64,000 nucleotides of DNA from Halanaeroarchaeum sp. HSR-CO (lineage in GTDB: Archaea > Halobacteriota > Halobacteria > Halobacteriales > Halobacteriaceae), in contig NZ_CP087724.1 in the NCBI RefSeq assembly GCF_024972755.1, forward strand, positions 124,001 through 188,000, read 5' to 3'. Made by a program: the position numbers and the translations under genes. Positions 52,911-62,010 of the stretch are shown here, piece by piece (position 1 is the stretch's first letter; each line of letters starts with the position of its first letter). The notes beneath the pieces were generated by a model. That model saw only the letters and a program-made list of their open reading frames with translations, searched no databases and had not been told where the DNA came from.

Positions 52911-53339
52911 CTACTCCAGCAGAAACCGTGGCAACCTGACTGCATCGACGTCCCGATCGTGTGGATCGAGGAAGCTGGGCCGCGAGAGTGCGTCCGGACG
53001 GTCGGTTCGGCTCGTCGGGACGCGGACCAACTCGAGGGACTCCGGGTTCTCACGTCGCCGTTCGACGAGTTCCTTCCAGAGTCGCCACTCACCGTCGGTT
53101 CCCTCGTTGGCCTCCGGTCCCGTCACCTCCTCTCCGGTGCGTACCTCCTCCTCGGCGATGCTCTTGCCCTCGTCGTAGGCGAGTTGGACGAGTGGCCGAC
53201 TCGCCTCCCGGGCGAGGCGCTCGACCTCTTCGGGGTGGTCGTTGCCGAGTGCCGCGTCGACACCGAGGGCGTACGCCCGGAACATCGCGTCTTCACGAGA
53301 GAGGCTCACCCAGTCCACGTCGAATGCTTTCTCGTACAT
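52911..53339 (-). CDS. Small helical protein co-encoded with a RAD55/KaiC-like ATPase
   Basis: 142 residues: MYEKAFDVDWVSLSREDAMF, AYALGVDAALGNDHPEEVER and VQLAYDEGKSIAEEEVRTG suggest a helical domain; the C-terminal ~40 residues (VRVPTSRTDRPDALSRPSFL) look extended. The start codon directly follows the ATPase stop with no gap, so it is the second gene of that operon. Not assigned to any family I know. Confidence 0.6.
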   Translation of the reverse strand: MYEKAFDVDWVSLSREDAMFRAYALGVDAALGNDHPEEVERLAREASRPLVQLAYDEGKSIAEEEVRTGEEVTGPEANEGTDGEWRLWKELVERRRENPESLELVRVPTSRTDRPDALSRPSFLDPHDRDVDAVRLPRFLLE

Positions 53340-54038
53340 CTACCGCACCTGGTCGACCTTCTGATCGGGGTGGACGGCGATACCACCCGACGAGAAGGAG
53401 ACGGCGTGCATGTCGCAGTCGATGTCGGTTCCTCGCATCTTGATGACCTGGACTGCACGTTGCATCCCCCCAGCCTCCATGAAGTTGTGGAAGAAGATGA
53501 CGCCGTGGGCGAGGAAGTGCTCGGCCGAGTACGCCGAGGGGTCGGTCATCTCGGAGATCAGGATGATGGTGGCGTCGGTCTGTTTCAGGCGGGTGGCGAA
53601 CTCGGTGAGGGCGTTGTCCGGATCCTCGACGAAGTGGGTGAGCAACATCGTCGAGTCGATGACGGCCCGATCCACACCGATCTCCTCGATCATCGCGGCG
53701 ACGCGGTTCGTCAGGCCCCCCTCGGTCCCGTACTTGGTGAGCGACATCCGCGCCTTCTCCGAGGTGAGGTTGAGAAAGCGCGCGTTCTTCGCCGTGATGG
53801 CCTGCTCGAAGCCGAACTCGAAGGAGGCCATGTCCTGGATCAACTCCTCGCGCGTCTCGTGCATCGTGATGTAGAGGCTCGTCTCGTCGTTGCGGGCCCC
53901 TTCGGTGATGAACTGCGAGGCGAACGTCGTCTTGCCGCTTCCCGGCGGCCCGCTGATGACGTACAGTCGGTTCGCGGGCACCCCTCCATCCAGCAACCGG
54001 TCCATCCCTCGACACCCCGTTGGCACGCGCATTGGCAC
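53340..54038 (-). CDS. RAD55/KaiC-family ATPase
   Basis: 232 residues (ATG at 54038; 54032 also possible). RecA fold: CRGMDRLLDGGVPANRLYVI, Walker A SGPPGSGKTTFASQF, Walker B region VDRAVIDSTMLL, and the KaiC-type MKMRG-like element QVIKMRGTDIDCDMHAVSF. The single-domain haloarchaeal members lack a second KaiC repeat and have no strand-exchange motifs, so they are probably signalling or regulatory switches. The small helical partner follows with zero spacing. Divergent from mcm. Confidence 0.8.
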   Translation of the reverse strand: MPMRVPTGCRGMDRLLDGGVPANRLYVISGPPGSGKTTFASQFITEGARNDETSLYITMHETREELIQDMASFEFGFEQAITAKNARFLNLTSEKARMSLTKYGTEGGLTNRVAAMIEEIGVDRAVIDSTMLLTHFVEDPDNALTEFATRLKQTDATIILISEMTDPSAYSAEHFLAHGVIFFHNFMEAGGMQRAVQVIKMRGTDIDCDMHAVSFSSGGIAVHPDQKVDQVR

Positions 54039-54121
54039 GACGATGGCGACGCTGGACTATAGGCTTCCGGGATTTCCGGACACGAGAGTTTATAGGCCAT
54101 GGGCGGTCTATCTGGGTGCGA

Positions 54122-57100
54122 ATGGCCGAGGTTCGCGACCAGGAACTCGTCGACCGATTCGAGACGTTCTATCGGCGGTACTACGCCGACGAGATCGCCG
54201 AACTCGCGCGGGGCTACCCACGCGAGCGCAAGTCCCTGGAGATCGACTGGGAGGACCTCTTCCGGTTCGACCCGGACTTCGCGGACGACGTCGTCAGCTA
54301 TCCCGACCGGTTCCGCGACGCCGCCGAGGAGGCCCTCCGTCTCTACGACCTCCCCGTGGACGTCTCGCTCGCGCAGGCACACGTCCGCATCCAGAACCTC
54401 GGCGAGGTAACCGAGATCCGGGAGATCCGCTCGGATCACATCAACACGCTCGTGAGCGTCCGTGGTATCGTCCGCAAGGCCACCAACGTCCGCCCGAAGA
54501 TCCAGGAGGCGACGTTCGTCTGCCAGCGCTGTGGCGCGGAGACGATCGTCCCCCAGACCGACGCCGGCTTCCAGGACCCCTACCAGTGCGAGTCCTGCGA
54601 GCGCCAGGGCCCTTTCCAGCTCGACGCCGAGGATTCCGAGTTCGTCGACGCGCAGAAACTCCGGGTCCAGGAGAGTCCCGAGGGACTGGGCGGCGGCGAG
54701 ACGCCCCAGGCCGTGGACATGAACGTCGAGGACGACCTCACGGGCGAGGTCACGCCCGGCGACCACGTCGTCGCGACGGGCATCCTCCGTCTCGACCAGG
54801 GCAAGGAGAACTCCGACTCCCCCATCTTCGACGTCTACCTCGAGGGCGTCTCCCTCGACGTCGAGGACGAGGAGTTCGAGGAGATGGACATCACGGAGGC
54901 CGACAAGCGCGAGATCATCGAGCTCTCCGAGACCGAGGACCTCTACGAACAGATCGTCGACTCCCTGGCCCCCGCCATCTACGGCTACGAGCAGGCCAAA
55001 CTCGCGATGGCCCTGCAGCTGTTCTCCGGAGTCACCAAGCACCTCCCCGACGGCTCCCGGATCCGTGGCGACCTACACATGCTCTTGATCGGGGACCCTG
55101 GTACGGGGAAGTGTGTCGCTGGGAACACGAACGTAACTCTCGCCGACGGAACCCGGCGACCGATTCGTGATATTGTAGAAGCTGAACTGGACGATCCGAA
55201 ACCGGTCGACGACGGCGTCTATCAGGAGGTGGACATCCCACTTCCGACGATGGATGCCACGGGTGACCTGCGCATCGGCCGAGCGACGAAGGTCTGGAAG
55301 CGGGAGGCACCCGACCAGCTGTATCGTATCCATCTTGCCGACGGGACCTCGCTAGAGGTCACTCCGTCTCATCCGCTGTTCGTCAGGCGGAATGGTGGCC
55401 CGGAGGCCGCCAAAGCCGAAAATCTGTCAGAGGGTATCGTCGTTGCGACTGCGAACCCTGTCGCGGTCGACGGTGGATCAATGGTTGCCGATCCGGTGCA
55501 GGAGAATGATAACGGTCAACTGCGACGAACTGCGTCGAAACGGTCACGCGAAGTGGCCGGACTACCAACGTCCGTCGGTTGGACGAAAATTGACGACATC
55601 GAGACCGTCGCCCCAGAGAACGAGTGGGTGTACGACCTGGAGGTCGAGGGTACGCACAACTACCTCACGGAACACGTCGTCTCGCACAACTCACAGCTAC
55701 TTCAGTACATCCGAAACATCGCGCCCCGTTCGGTGTACACCTCCGGCAAGGGCAGCAGTTCGGCCGGGTTGACGGCCGCGGCGGTCCGCGACGACTTCGG
55801 CGACGGGCAGCAGTGGACCCTCGAAGCGGGGGCGCTCGTCCTCGCCGACCAGGGCATCGCGGCTGTCGACGAATTGGATAAGATGCGGCCGGAAGATCGG
55901 TCGGCAATGCACGAAGCGCTAGAACAGCAGTCCTATCACCCTAATTCGGAGATATTGCTGGCCGATGGGAGGCGTGTGGAAATCGGCTCACTCGTCGACG
56001 AGCGGATGGCTGCGTCGCCAAACGAGGTCGTCGATGGCGTGGACTGTGAGATTCTTCCCGTCGATGACGTTCGGGTTCACTCCGTCGACATGGAGACGAA
56101 CGACGTCTCGAAGGTTCCAGTGGACCGCGTCAGCCGACACGATGCACCGGACCAGTTCGTTCGGGTGACGTTCTCGAATGGGCGAAGCGTCCTCGTCACT
56201 CCCGAACATCCGATGTTCGTCGCTGGCGAGGAGGGCGTTGGAACAGTCGAAGCGCGCTCCTTAGGTACGGGGGCGTTCGTCCCTGCCCCAAGGAAACTTC
56301 CCAACTCATCGGTCCCCATATCGCTGGACGGCGAGCCACACATTGGTAAAGAGAAGGACATCGACCTGCCCCACGAAATGTCAGACGACCTGGCAGAGAT
56401 TCTGGGATTCCTCGTGGCAGAAGGACACTCGTACGCCGGTTCGTCTCACGAGATTGGTTTCTCTAACCAGGATGAGCGGCTTTTGGCCCGGATGGACTCG
56501 CTATTCCACACGGTCTTCGGGATGGAGAGCACGAATACGACGAACAGTGCAGGGACTGTCACCCAACGGTGGGTCTCTACCAAGCTCTATCGCTGGTTCG
56601 AGCAGAATTTCCCGAAATTGATGGAGAAGGCTCGGAAAAAGCGCATTCCCGACGCTATTCTCGGTGGGTCCGAAGAGGAAATCCGCCGTTTCCTCGTCGG
56701 TGCGTTCGCGGGTGACGGGGGTGTCGAAAGCGAGGCAATGGCATTTTCGACTGCTTCTCCGGATCTCGCAGAGGATTATGCAGATGCCCTAGCCAAAATC
56801 GGTGTAGCCTCGCGGATTCATTACAGCAAGACCGAAGATTCGTGGAAGACGTACGTTATGGGCGACTCCACTGAACGATTCGTCGAACACGTAGTGGAAC
56901 CAACCGATGATCGTTTCGAAAAGGCACGAGCGTTCGTCGACCGTAGTCTCGAAACGAAGCGACACCACGACGTTCTTCCAACGAGTGCGGCGAGAGAACT
57001 TCGCTCGTTAAAGCGATTGTTGGGCGTCAGTTTGACCGGGAAATTCCGACCGCATCTTGACAACGATTACGGCGTACGAATCGAGACTATAGAGGCCGAG

Positions 57101-58363
57101 CTAGACGCGTTATGGTCGAGGGCTACAGAGGTTCGTGACACACTCGAAGACACTACCACTCTGTCCGAGGTCCGCTCGGTTATTGGGTGGTCTGGTCGTG
57201 CGCTCGCGGACCGGCTCGATGGAGTGACGACGAGCGCGATTCACTACGCCGAAGAGGGAGGCTACGATGTCGACCATCGAAACCGGCTAATCGCACGGGC
57301 AAAAAGTGCGATTCGGGACGCCCTTTCCGAGTTCGAATCGCGGGCCGCCGTTCTCCAGGCAAAGACCGATCTCAGGTACTATCGCGTAACGGACGTAGAA
57401 ACGGTACCGAACGAAGGCGAGTACGAGACTGACTGGGTGTACGACGTCACTGTGGAACCGACGAATACGTTCGTGAGCCAGGGCGTCGTTCTCCACAACT
57501 CCATCAGCATCAGCAAGGCCGGCATCAACGCCACCCTGAAAGCACGCTGTTCGCTCCTTGGCGCCGCGAACCCGAAGTACGGCCGTTTCGATCAGTACGA
57601 GTCGATCGGCGAGCAGATCGACCTCGAACCGGCGCTCATCTCGCGGTTCGACCTCATCTTCACCATCACCGACCAGCCTGACGCCGAACGCGACGCCGAA
57701 CTGGCCAACCACATCCTGCAGACCAACTACGCCGGCGAGTTGAACACCCACCGCTCGAACGTGACGACCTCGAACGTCTCCGACGAGGAGGTGGAGGGGG
57801 CGACCGAGGAGGTCGAACCGGCCATCGACGCCGAACTCCTCCGGAAGTACGTCGCCTACTCCCGGCGCACCACCTTCCCGACGATGACGCCGGAGGCGCG
57901 CTCGACCATCGAGGACTTCTACGTCGACCTGCGCTCGAAGGGCCAGGACGAGGACGCACCGGTCCCGGTCACCGCCCGGAAACTCGAGGCGCTGGTGCGG
58001 TTGGCCGAGGCGAGCGCGCGGGTTCGCCTCTCCGATACGGTCGAGAAGGCCGACGCCGAGCGGGTCATCGAGATCGTCCGCACCTCCCTGCAGGCGGTGG
58101 GCGTCGACCCCGAGACCGACCAGTACGACGCGGACGTCATCGAGACGGGGACCTCGAAATCACAGCGCGACCGCATCAAGAACATCAAACACCTCATCGA
58201 GGACATCGAATCCGAGTTCGACGAGGGGGCGCCGGTCGACGAGGTGCTCGCCCGGGCCGAGGAGGTCGGTATGGAACGCAGCAAAGCCGAACACGAGATC
58301 GAGAAGCTGAAACAGCGCGGCGAGGTCTACGAACCCAGCACCGACCACCTGCGGACGACCTGA
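54122..58363 (+). CDS. mcm: MCM replicative helicase with two inteins
   Basis: 1413 residues as encoded, 697 after splicing. The start at 54122 (MAEVRDQELVDRFETFYRRY) sits ~27 bp after the TATA-like GTTTATAGG. N-terminal zinc site: CQRCG (C134, C137) and CESC (C156, C159). The AAA+ Walker A GDPGTGK (324-330) is cut by intein 1 directly after its Lys. Walker B is VDELDKM in the 80-residue extein between inteins (524-603). Intein 2 splits EQQ from SISISKAGI (sensor/helix-2 region). C-terminal winged helix ends KLKQRGEVYEPSTDHLRTT. It unwinds DNA at the replication fork, so splicing is essential. Confidence 0.95.
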   Translation: MAEVRDQELVDRFETFYRRYYADEIAELARGYPRERKSLEIDWEDLFRFDPDFADDVVSYPDRFRDAAEEALRLYDLPVDVSLAQAHVRIQNLGEVTEIREIRSDHINTLVSVRGIVRKATNVRPKIQEATFVCQRCGAETIVPQTDAGFQDPYQCESCERQGPFQLDAEDSEFVDAQKLRVQESPEGLGGGETPQAVDMNVEDDLTGEVTPGDHVVATGILRLDQGKENSDSPIFDVYLEGVSLDVEDEEFEEMDITEADKREIIELSETEDLYEQIVDSLAPAIYGYEQAKLAMALQLFSGVTKHLPDGSRIRGDLHMLLIGDPGTGKCVAGNTNVTLADGTRRPIRDIVEAELDDPKPVDDGVYQEVDIPLPTMDATGDLRIGRATKVWKREAPDQLYRIHLADGTSLEVTPSHPLFVRRNGGPEAAKAENLSEGIVVATANPVAVDGGSMVADPVQENDNGQLRRTASKRSREVAGLPTSVGWTKIDDIETVAPENEWVYDLEVEGTHNYLTEHVVSHNSQLLQYIRNIAPRSVYTSGKGSSSAGLTAAAVRDDFGDGQQWTLEAGALVLADQGIAAVDELDKMRPEDRSAMHEALEQQSYHPNSEILLADGRRVEIGSLVDERMAASPNEVVDGVDCEILPVDDVRVHSVDMETNDVSKVPVDRVSRHDAPDQFVRVTFSNGRSVLVTPEHPMFVAGEEGVGTVEARSLGTGAFVPAPRKLPNSSVPISLDGEPHIGKEKDIDLPHEMSDDLAEILGFLVAEGHSYAGSSHEIGFSNQDERLLARMDSLFHTVFGMESTNTTNSAGTVTQRWVSTKLYRWFEQNFPKLMEKARKKRIPDAILGGSEEEIRRFLVGAFAGDGGVESEAMAFSTASPDLAEDYADALAKIGVASRIHYSKTEDSWKTYVMGDSTERFVEHVVEPTDDRFEKARAFVDRSLETKRHHDVLPTSAARELRSLKRLLGVSLTGKFRPHLDNDYGVRIETIEAELDALWSRATEVRDTLEDTTTLSEVRSVIGWSGRALADRLDGVTTSAIHYAEEGGYDVDHRNRLIARAKSAIRDALSEFESRAAVLQAKTDLRYYRVTDVETVPNEGEYETDWVYDVTVEPTNTFVSQGVVLHNSISISKAGINATLKARCSLLGAANPKYGRFDQYESIGEQIDLEPALISRFDLIFTITDQPDAERDAELANHILQTNYAGELNTHRSNVTTSNVSDEEVEGATEEVEPAIDAELLRKYVAYSRRTTFPTMTPEARSTIEDFYVDLRSKGQDEDAPVPVTARKLEALVRLAEASARVRLSDTVEKADAERVIEIVRTSLQAVGVDPETDQYDADVIETGTSKSQRDRIKNIKHLIEDIESEFDEGAPVDEVLARAEEVGMERSKAEHEIEKLKQRGEVYEPSTDHLRTT
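55112..55690 (+). other. MCM intein 1 (mini-intein at the Walker A lysine)
   Basis: 193 residues (331-523 of the precursor). Starts with Cys in CVAGNTNVTLADGTRRPIRD; block B is LEVTPSHPLFVR; ends THNYLTEHVVSHN with Ser as the +1 extein residue (SQLLQY). There is no LAGLIDADG endonuclease, so it can splice but not home. Base composition is slightly more AT-rich than the exteins. It disrupts the phosphate-binding loop, so unspliced MCM cannot bind ATP. Confidence 0.9.
55931..57499 (+). mobile_element. MCM intein 2 with LAGLIDADG homing endonuclease
   Basis: 523 residues (604-1126 of the precursor). Starts with Ser in SYHPNSEILLADGRRVEIGS; block B is VTPEHPMFVA (intein residues ~89-98). The two endonuclease helices are LAEILGFLVAEGH (~154-166) and RRFLVGAFAGDGG (~252-264). 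It ends with TNTFVSQGVVLHN and +1 Ser (SISISK). A ~150-residue stretch between endonuclease and the last splicing blocks (RSLKRLLGVSLTGKF..., IGWSGRALADRLDGV) looks like a helical DNA-recognition domain. Clearly lower GC than flanking exteins, consistent with later acquisition. Confidence 0.92.
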
Positions 58364-58417
58364 GACGCCGACGGGATGTCGGAACGCTCAACTTCCCGCT
58401 CCGCCCACCACCGGTAG

Positions 58418-58693
58418 ATGGACCGCATCGCCGCTATCCGGAACGTCGAGGACGCACTCGCGGACTTCGAACGGGGCGAGATCGATCTGGCGACGATGGA
58501 AGACCGCGTCCAGGGGGTCCTGCGCACCTTCGCGACGGAGTACCCGGCGGACGACAGCCAGGCGTATCGGGCGAGCGGTGCCCCCCGGGCGGACGGTATC
58601 GTCGTGCTCGCAGCCGGGCGGAGCGAAGCCAGGGAACGTGTCGGTGCGCTCCTCGACGACGACCTGGATTTCGAGGTAGCTCCCCTCGAATAA
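58418..58693 (+). CDS. Conserved haloarchaeal small protein (91 aa)
   Basis: MDRIAAIRNVEDALADFERG opens a helical N-terminal half; the C-terminal half has strands ADGIVVLAAGRSEARERVGA. Starts 55 bp after mcm on the same strand. Unknown function; from memory it matches one of a set of consecutively numbered haloarchaeal families (DUF7854 or neighbour) that travel together in this order. No motif allows prediction. Confidence 0.65.
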   Translation: MDRIAAIRNVEDALADFERGEIDLATMEDRVQGVLRTFATEYPADDSQAYRASGAPRADGIVVLAAGRSEARERVGALLDDDLDFEVAPLE

Positions 58694-58744
58694 TTTTCGA
58701 GAAAACCGAATTGTTTTTATCAACGTCGCACCCGAATCGAAGTA

Positions 58745-59083
58745 GTGCTGCTCGTGGTCACGTACTCGACGGGGGCTCGGGGGAGTCTCCGGAATAGCTG
58801 TCGGGCAGAGCCGTCGGCCGTGGTCCGTCGGTTCGGTCGGGTGGCGTTGTTCCGGGAGACGGAACTCGGCGCCTTGCTGGCCCTGCGGTTGCGTGCGAAA
58901 CACGGCGACGACGTCCAACTCGAACGCACGGAGCCGCTGAACGAGTTCGCGGACGTCCCCGCACGGGTGCGGGACGCGGCGCAGGCGTACGAGGCGCGTG
59001 ACCACCCGAGTACCTCGTATGCGAACTTCGTCGCCGGGACCGACCACCCGTCGGCCGAAGCGCTCCACGACGTCGAGTTATGA
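58745..59083 (+). CDS. Conserved haloarchaeal protein (112 aa), GTG start
   Basis: Starts at GTG 58745 (MLLVVTYSTGARGSLRNSCR). Contains LFRETELGALLALRLRAKHG and a Thr/Ser-rich end. A TATA-like AATTGTTTTTATC at 58710-58722 lies ~25-35 bp before the start, so it has its own promoter. Its stop overlaps the next start by four bases (ATGA). Function unknown; likely works with the following ATPase-like/coiled-coil genes. Confidence 0.65.
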   Translation: MLLVVTYSTGARGSLRNSCRAEPSAVVRRFGRVALFRETELGALLALRLRAKHGDDVQLERTEPLNEFADVPARVRDAAQAYEARDHPSTSYANFVAGTDHPSAEALHDVEL

Positions 59084-59904
59084 AGGTAACACTCGGTGAG
59101 CGAACCCTCCGCGGTCGCGCCCTGGATCTCCGGGGCGAACCTGTCGATCCGAGGTGGATTCTCGACGCGATCAACGAGGCCGGTTCCTCGGTCGTGTCCT
59201 GTCCACGACCGAGAAGGATCCACTCGTTCGTCGGCCGTATCGAGACCGGCATGCACCTTTCACTCCGATCAGCGCTGGCGGCCGCCGCCCGCTCGCGGGG
59301 CATGGCGTCGTCGTTCGCCGAACGGATCGCCGCACTCGACCGGTCCATCGAGGAGATCGAGGTCGAGCCGATCGACCTCGTTCCCGTCCGCAGACGAGCA
59401 GCCGAGGCGGGGGCCGACGTCGCGGCACTCCGGGAACGTGTCGCGCACCTGCGTGGCCGACTCGATGCGGAACGGGAGGCGGGCGGGGCGACCGAACGAT
59501 CACGGGCCGCCCTGCGCGAGGCGATCACCGCCCTCTCCGAGGCCGAGACGGAGGAACTGGCCGCCCAACAGGCCCTCGCCGACGCTGAACGCGACGCCCG
59601 TGCCGTTCGTGACCGACGGGACCGTCGACTCCGACTGGTCGACGAGCGGGACAATCTGGCCCGCCGCGCCCGAACCGAACTCGCGACCAAGCTCTACCCG
59701 CAGTTCCGTCGCGCACTCGATTCCCTTCCGGTCGCATCTAGCGCGGGTGAGCGACCGGCCGACTACGCTGGCGATCAGTCGTCCGCCGCACTGGCCGCCG
59801 CCCGTATCGCCGCCATCCGCGCCCCTCTCGTCCTCGTCGACGGCCCGTTCGCCACCGCCGTCGCCGCACGGGCGGCCCTGGACGCGCCGGTCGTGCTCGT
59901 GTGA
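59080..59904 (+). CDS. Coiled-coil protein (DUF7856-like), 274 aa
   Basis: An N-terminal globular part (~1-95, VTLGERTLRGRALDLRGEPV and VGRIETGMHLSLRSALAAAA) is followed by a long coiled coil (~100-200: ALRERVAHLRGRLDAEREAG, AEAAQQALADAERDARAVRD-like) and a C-terminal domain, RIAAIRAPLVLVDGPFATAV. Translationally coupled to the preceding gene. The coil suggests a structural or DNA-associated role; none proven. Confidence 0.65.
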   Translation: MKVTLGERTLRGRALDLRGEPVDPRWILDAINEAGSSVVSCPRPRRIHSFVGRIETGMHLSLRSALAAAARSRGMASSFAERIAALDRSIEEIEVEPIDLVPVRRRAAEAGADVAALRERVAHLRGRLDAEREAGGATERSRAALREAITALSEAETEELAAQQALADAERDARAVRDRRDRRLRLVDERDNLARRARTELATKLYPQFRRALDSLPVASSAGERPADYAGDQSSAALAAARIAAIRAPLVLVDGPFATAVAARAALDAPVVLV

Positions 59905-59938
59905 GCGTTTATAGTCCGGAACGGACCCATCCTGGGGT

Positions 59939-60349
59939 ATGCAACTGCGCGCAACGACCCACGAGGTGGCTGGAATCATCCTCGTCTCGCTCGTGGTACG
60001 CAACGACGCGGCCGAGCCACGCCGATTCCGCGTGGCGAACAGGCTGAACGGTCCAGTCTGGCCCCCTCGCGTCCACGGTATCACGGCGCCGGGATGGGAC
60101 GAGGCGGGATACGAGGGCGTCCTGGCCGCGGGCGGGACGCGCCCCCTCGGATTCGCCACCACGGGATCGCCTGTCGATCCGCCCGCCGAACTGGTGTGGT
60201 CGGAACCGGCCGGCGAGTCCGAACCGGCGGAAACGAGTCCCGAAGCGATTCTTCGCTCGTTCGGGGATCCTCGGCCACCCGCCGACGTCGTCGTTCCGGA
60301 CTATCTCGCCGACGAGGACCAGGGGGCCGAGGACGGGGAGACGCCGTGA
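59939..60349 (+). CDS. Conserved haloarchaeal protein (136 aa), coupled to a MinD-like ATPase
   Basis: MQLRATTHEVAGIILVSLVV begins a beta-sandwich-like domain (VRNDAAEPRRFRVANRLNGP, PPRVHGITAPGWDEAG). The C-terminus is acidic and Pro-rich. Its TGA overlaps the GTG of the ATPase gene by four bases. A TATA-like TTTATAG at 59909-59915 is 24-30 bp before the ATG, hence leaderless. Unknown function; probable partner of the ATPase. Confidence 0.65.
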   Translation: MQLRATTHEVAGIILVSLVVRNDAAEPRRFRVANRLNGPVWPPRVHGITAPGWDEAGYEGVLAAGGTRPLGFATTGSPVDPPAELVWSEPAGESEPAETSPEAILRSFGDPRPPADVVVPDYLADEDQGAEDGETP

Positions 60350-61020
60350 TCCTCAGCGTCAGCAGCGGGAAGGGTGGCGTGGGGAAGTCCACCGTCTCGC
60401 TCGCGCTGGGCGACGTCCTCGACGCGGTGGTCGTCGACGGCGACGTCACCATGGCCGACCTGCCCGCCGGTGCCGGGCCGACGCTCACGGACGTGCTCGC
60501 CGGGAGTGTGCGACCCGCCGAGGCGGTTCGCGATGACTGGGCCGTCTCGGTCCTCCCCGCCGGTCGCTCGCTCGCGAGTGCGCGAGCGATCGATATGGCG
60601 GCACTTACCGACGTCATCACGCGCCTCGACGAGGAGTACGGGACGGTCGTCGTCGACGGCCCCGCCGGGCTGGGAGCGGACGCTGCCCTGCCGATGACGG
60701 TCGCCGACGCCGCCGTGCTCGTCACGACGCCGGCGACGGCGGCCATCGCGGACGCGGTCCGGACGCGGGCGCTGGCCCGCGAACTCGAGGCCGGCGTCGG
60801 CGCCGTGGTGCTCAATCGGGTCCGGGAGCGTCGGCCGCCGGTCGAGAAACGCCTGGGCGGTCCGGTCGTGTCCATCCCCGAATCGACGGCCGTCGCGAGG
60901 GCGACGACCCGGGGACTCCCGCTGACGCTGGCCGCTCCCGAGAGTACCCCAGCAGAACGGATCCGATCGCTCGGTCGCCGCGTCAGTCGCGTAACGCGTC
61001 GATCGCGCTTCGAACGGTGA
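60346..61020 (+). CDS. MinD/ParA-family ATPase
   Basis: 224 residues from the GTG at 60346. Deviant Walker A SSGKGGVGKSTVSLAL, and VVVDGPAGLGADAALPMTVA for the switch, then AAVVLNRVRERRP. The C-terminal region lacks the amphipathic membrane-targeting helix of MinD and ends in basic residues (RRVSRVTRRSRFER). It would dimerise on ATP to position cargo or regulate a partner. Translational overlap with the previous gene and tail-to-tail overlap of 38 bp with the TFB-like gene. Confidence 0.85.
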   Translation: MILSVSSGKGGVGKSTVSLALGDVLDAVVVDGDVTMADLPAGAGPTLTDVLAGSVRPAEAVRDDWAVSVLPAGRSLASARAIDMAALTDVITRLDEEYGTVVVDGPAGLGADAALPMTVADAAVLVTTPATAAIADAVRTRALARELEAGVGAVVLNRVRERRPPVEKRLGGPVVSIPESTAVARATTRGLPLTLAAPESTPAERIRSLGRRVSRVTRRSRFER

Positions 61021-61840
61021 CTGCGCTCACGCCGGCCGCATCGGCCGCTGCAGCCTGTGTGATCTGTTCGTCCGTGTCTTCGGCTGCCAGGTAGAGGCCC
61101 GCTGCAGCGACGCCGCCGGGATTTCGGCCGCCGACTGCCCTACTGCCAGCCTCGAGAATCGACCGAGCGTCGCGTTCGACGGCGGCCGAGAGGTCGAGGT
61201 CGGAGGCGAACCGGGGGAGGTACGTACGCGGCCGGATCGGTCCGGTCTGCAGCCCGAGCTCCCGGTTCATCGCGTCGTAGGCGATCTGGAGTTCCCGCTC
61301 CGCCGCGCGGGCGGCGTCCGCTATCTCACCCATCGTTCGCGCCAGCCCGTTCGTCCGGCAGACCGCGTAGACGGTCGCCGCGGCGAACCCCTCGAGGGAC
61401 CGCCCTCGCAGGAGGTCGTCGTCCTGTGCCGAGTCGAAGAGGACACAGGCCTGATCGCGGACGCTTCGCGGGAGCGAGAGCGCTCCGGTCAACCGACGAA
61501 TCTCGGTGAAGGCGTATATCTGGTTGCGCTCGGCGGTCGAAGAGACCCGAGAGCGGTCGTGCTGGGTCCGCATCCGGGCGACCCGTCGCCGTTTGCGTCC
61601 CTTCAGCCGACTCGATCGGCCGATCTCCGTGGACAGGCCGCGGTCGTGACGGGACCGGGTCAGCGGCGCTCCGGTCCGTTCGCGGTTCGGACCGTCAGAG
61701 AAACTTCGCCACTCCGGGCCGTGGTCGATGCGGTCCTCCGCCACGACGAGGCCGCACTGCTTGCACACCGTCTCGGTCTGGTCCGTCTGCAACGGCCCGG
61801 AGCACTCCGGGCACGAGTTCGCGTTGGTCGCACTCATCAC
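60983..61840 (-). CDS. Divergent TFB-like transcription factor
   Basis: 285 residues: a TFB zinc ribbon (CPECSGPLQTDQTETVCKQCG), the B-reader-like DHGPEWRSFSDGPNRERTG, and two cyclin repeats (FTEIRRLTGALSLPRSVRDQ and PRTYLPRFASDLDLSAAVER). It is ~40 residues shorter than the TFB at 10.1 kb, and its second repeat ends at the recognition helix AAAADAAGVSAVTVRSAIDA. Probably a specialised general factor with altered promoter preference. Starts at 61840 or 61837 (two ATGs). Its 3' end overlaps the MinD-like gene by 38 bp. Confidence 0.85.
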   Translation of the reverse strand: MMSATNANSCPECSGPLQTDQTETVCKQCGLVVAEDRIDHGPEWRSFSDGPNRERTGAPLTRSRHDRGLSTEIGRSSRLKGRKRRRVARMRTQHDRSRVSSTAERNQIYAFTEIRRLTGALSLPRSVRDQACVLFDSAQDDDLLRGRSLEGFAAATVYAVCRTNGLARTMGEIADAARAAERELQIAYDAMNRELGLQTGPIRPRTYLPRFASDLDLSAAVERDARSILEAGSRAVGGRNPGGVAAAGLYLAAEDTDEQITQAAAADAAGVSAVTVRSAIDALRD

Positions 61841-62010
61841 ACTTCGAGCTTCGGCCCGATCGAGTATTTAATAGACGGCCGGATCGGCCGATTCGACCCG
61901 GAACGCCGCGTCGACGCCTACCGGTAACCGGTACCCGCCGCCGAACGCCGCGCAGTCTGTCGATTTCGTCCCCGAACACTTATCCTGTCCGCGCCGCTCG
62001 GTCGAGTCGA

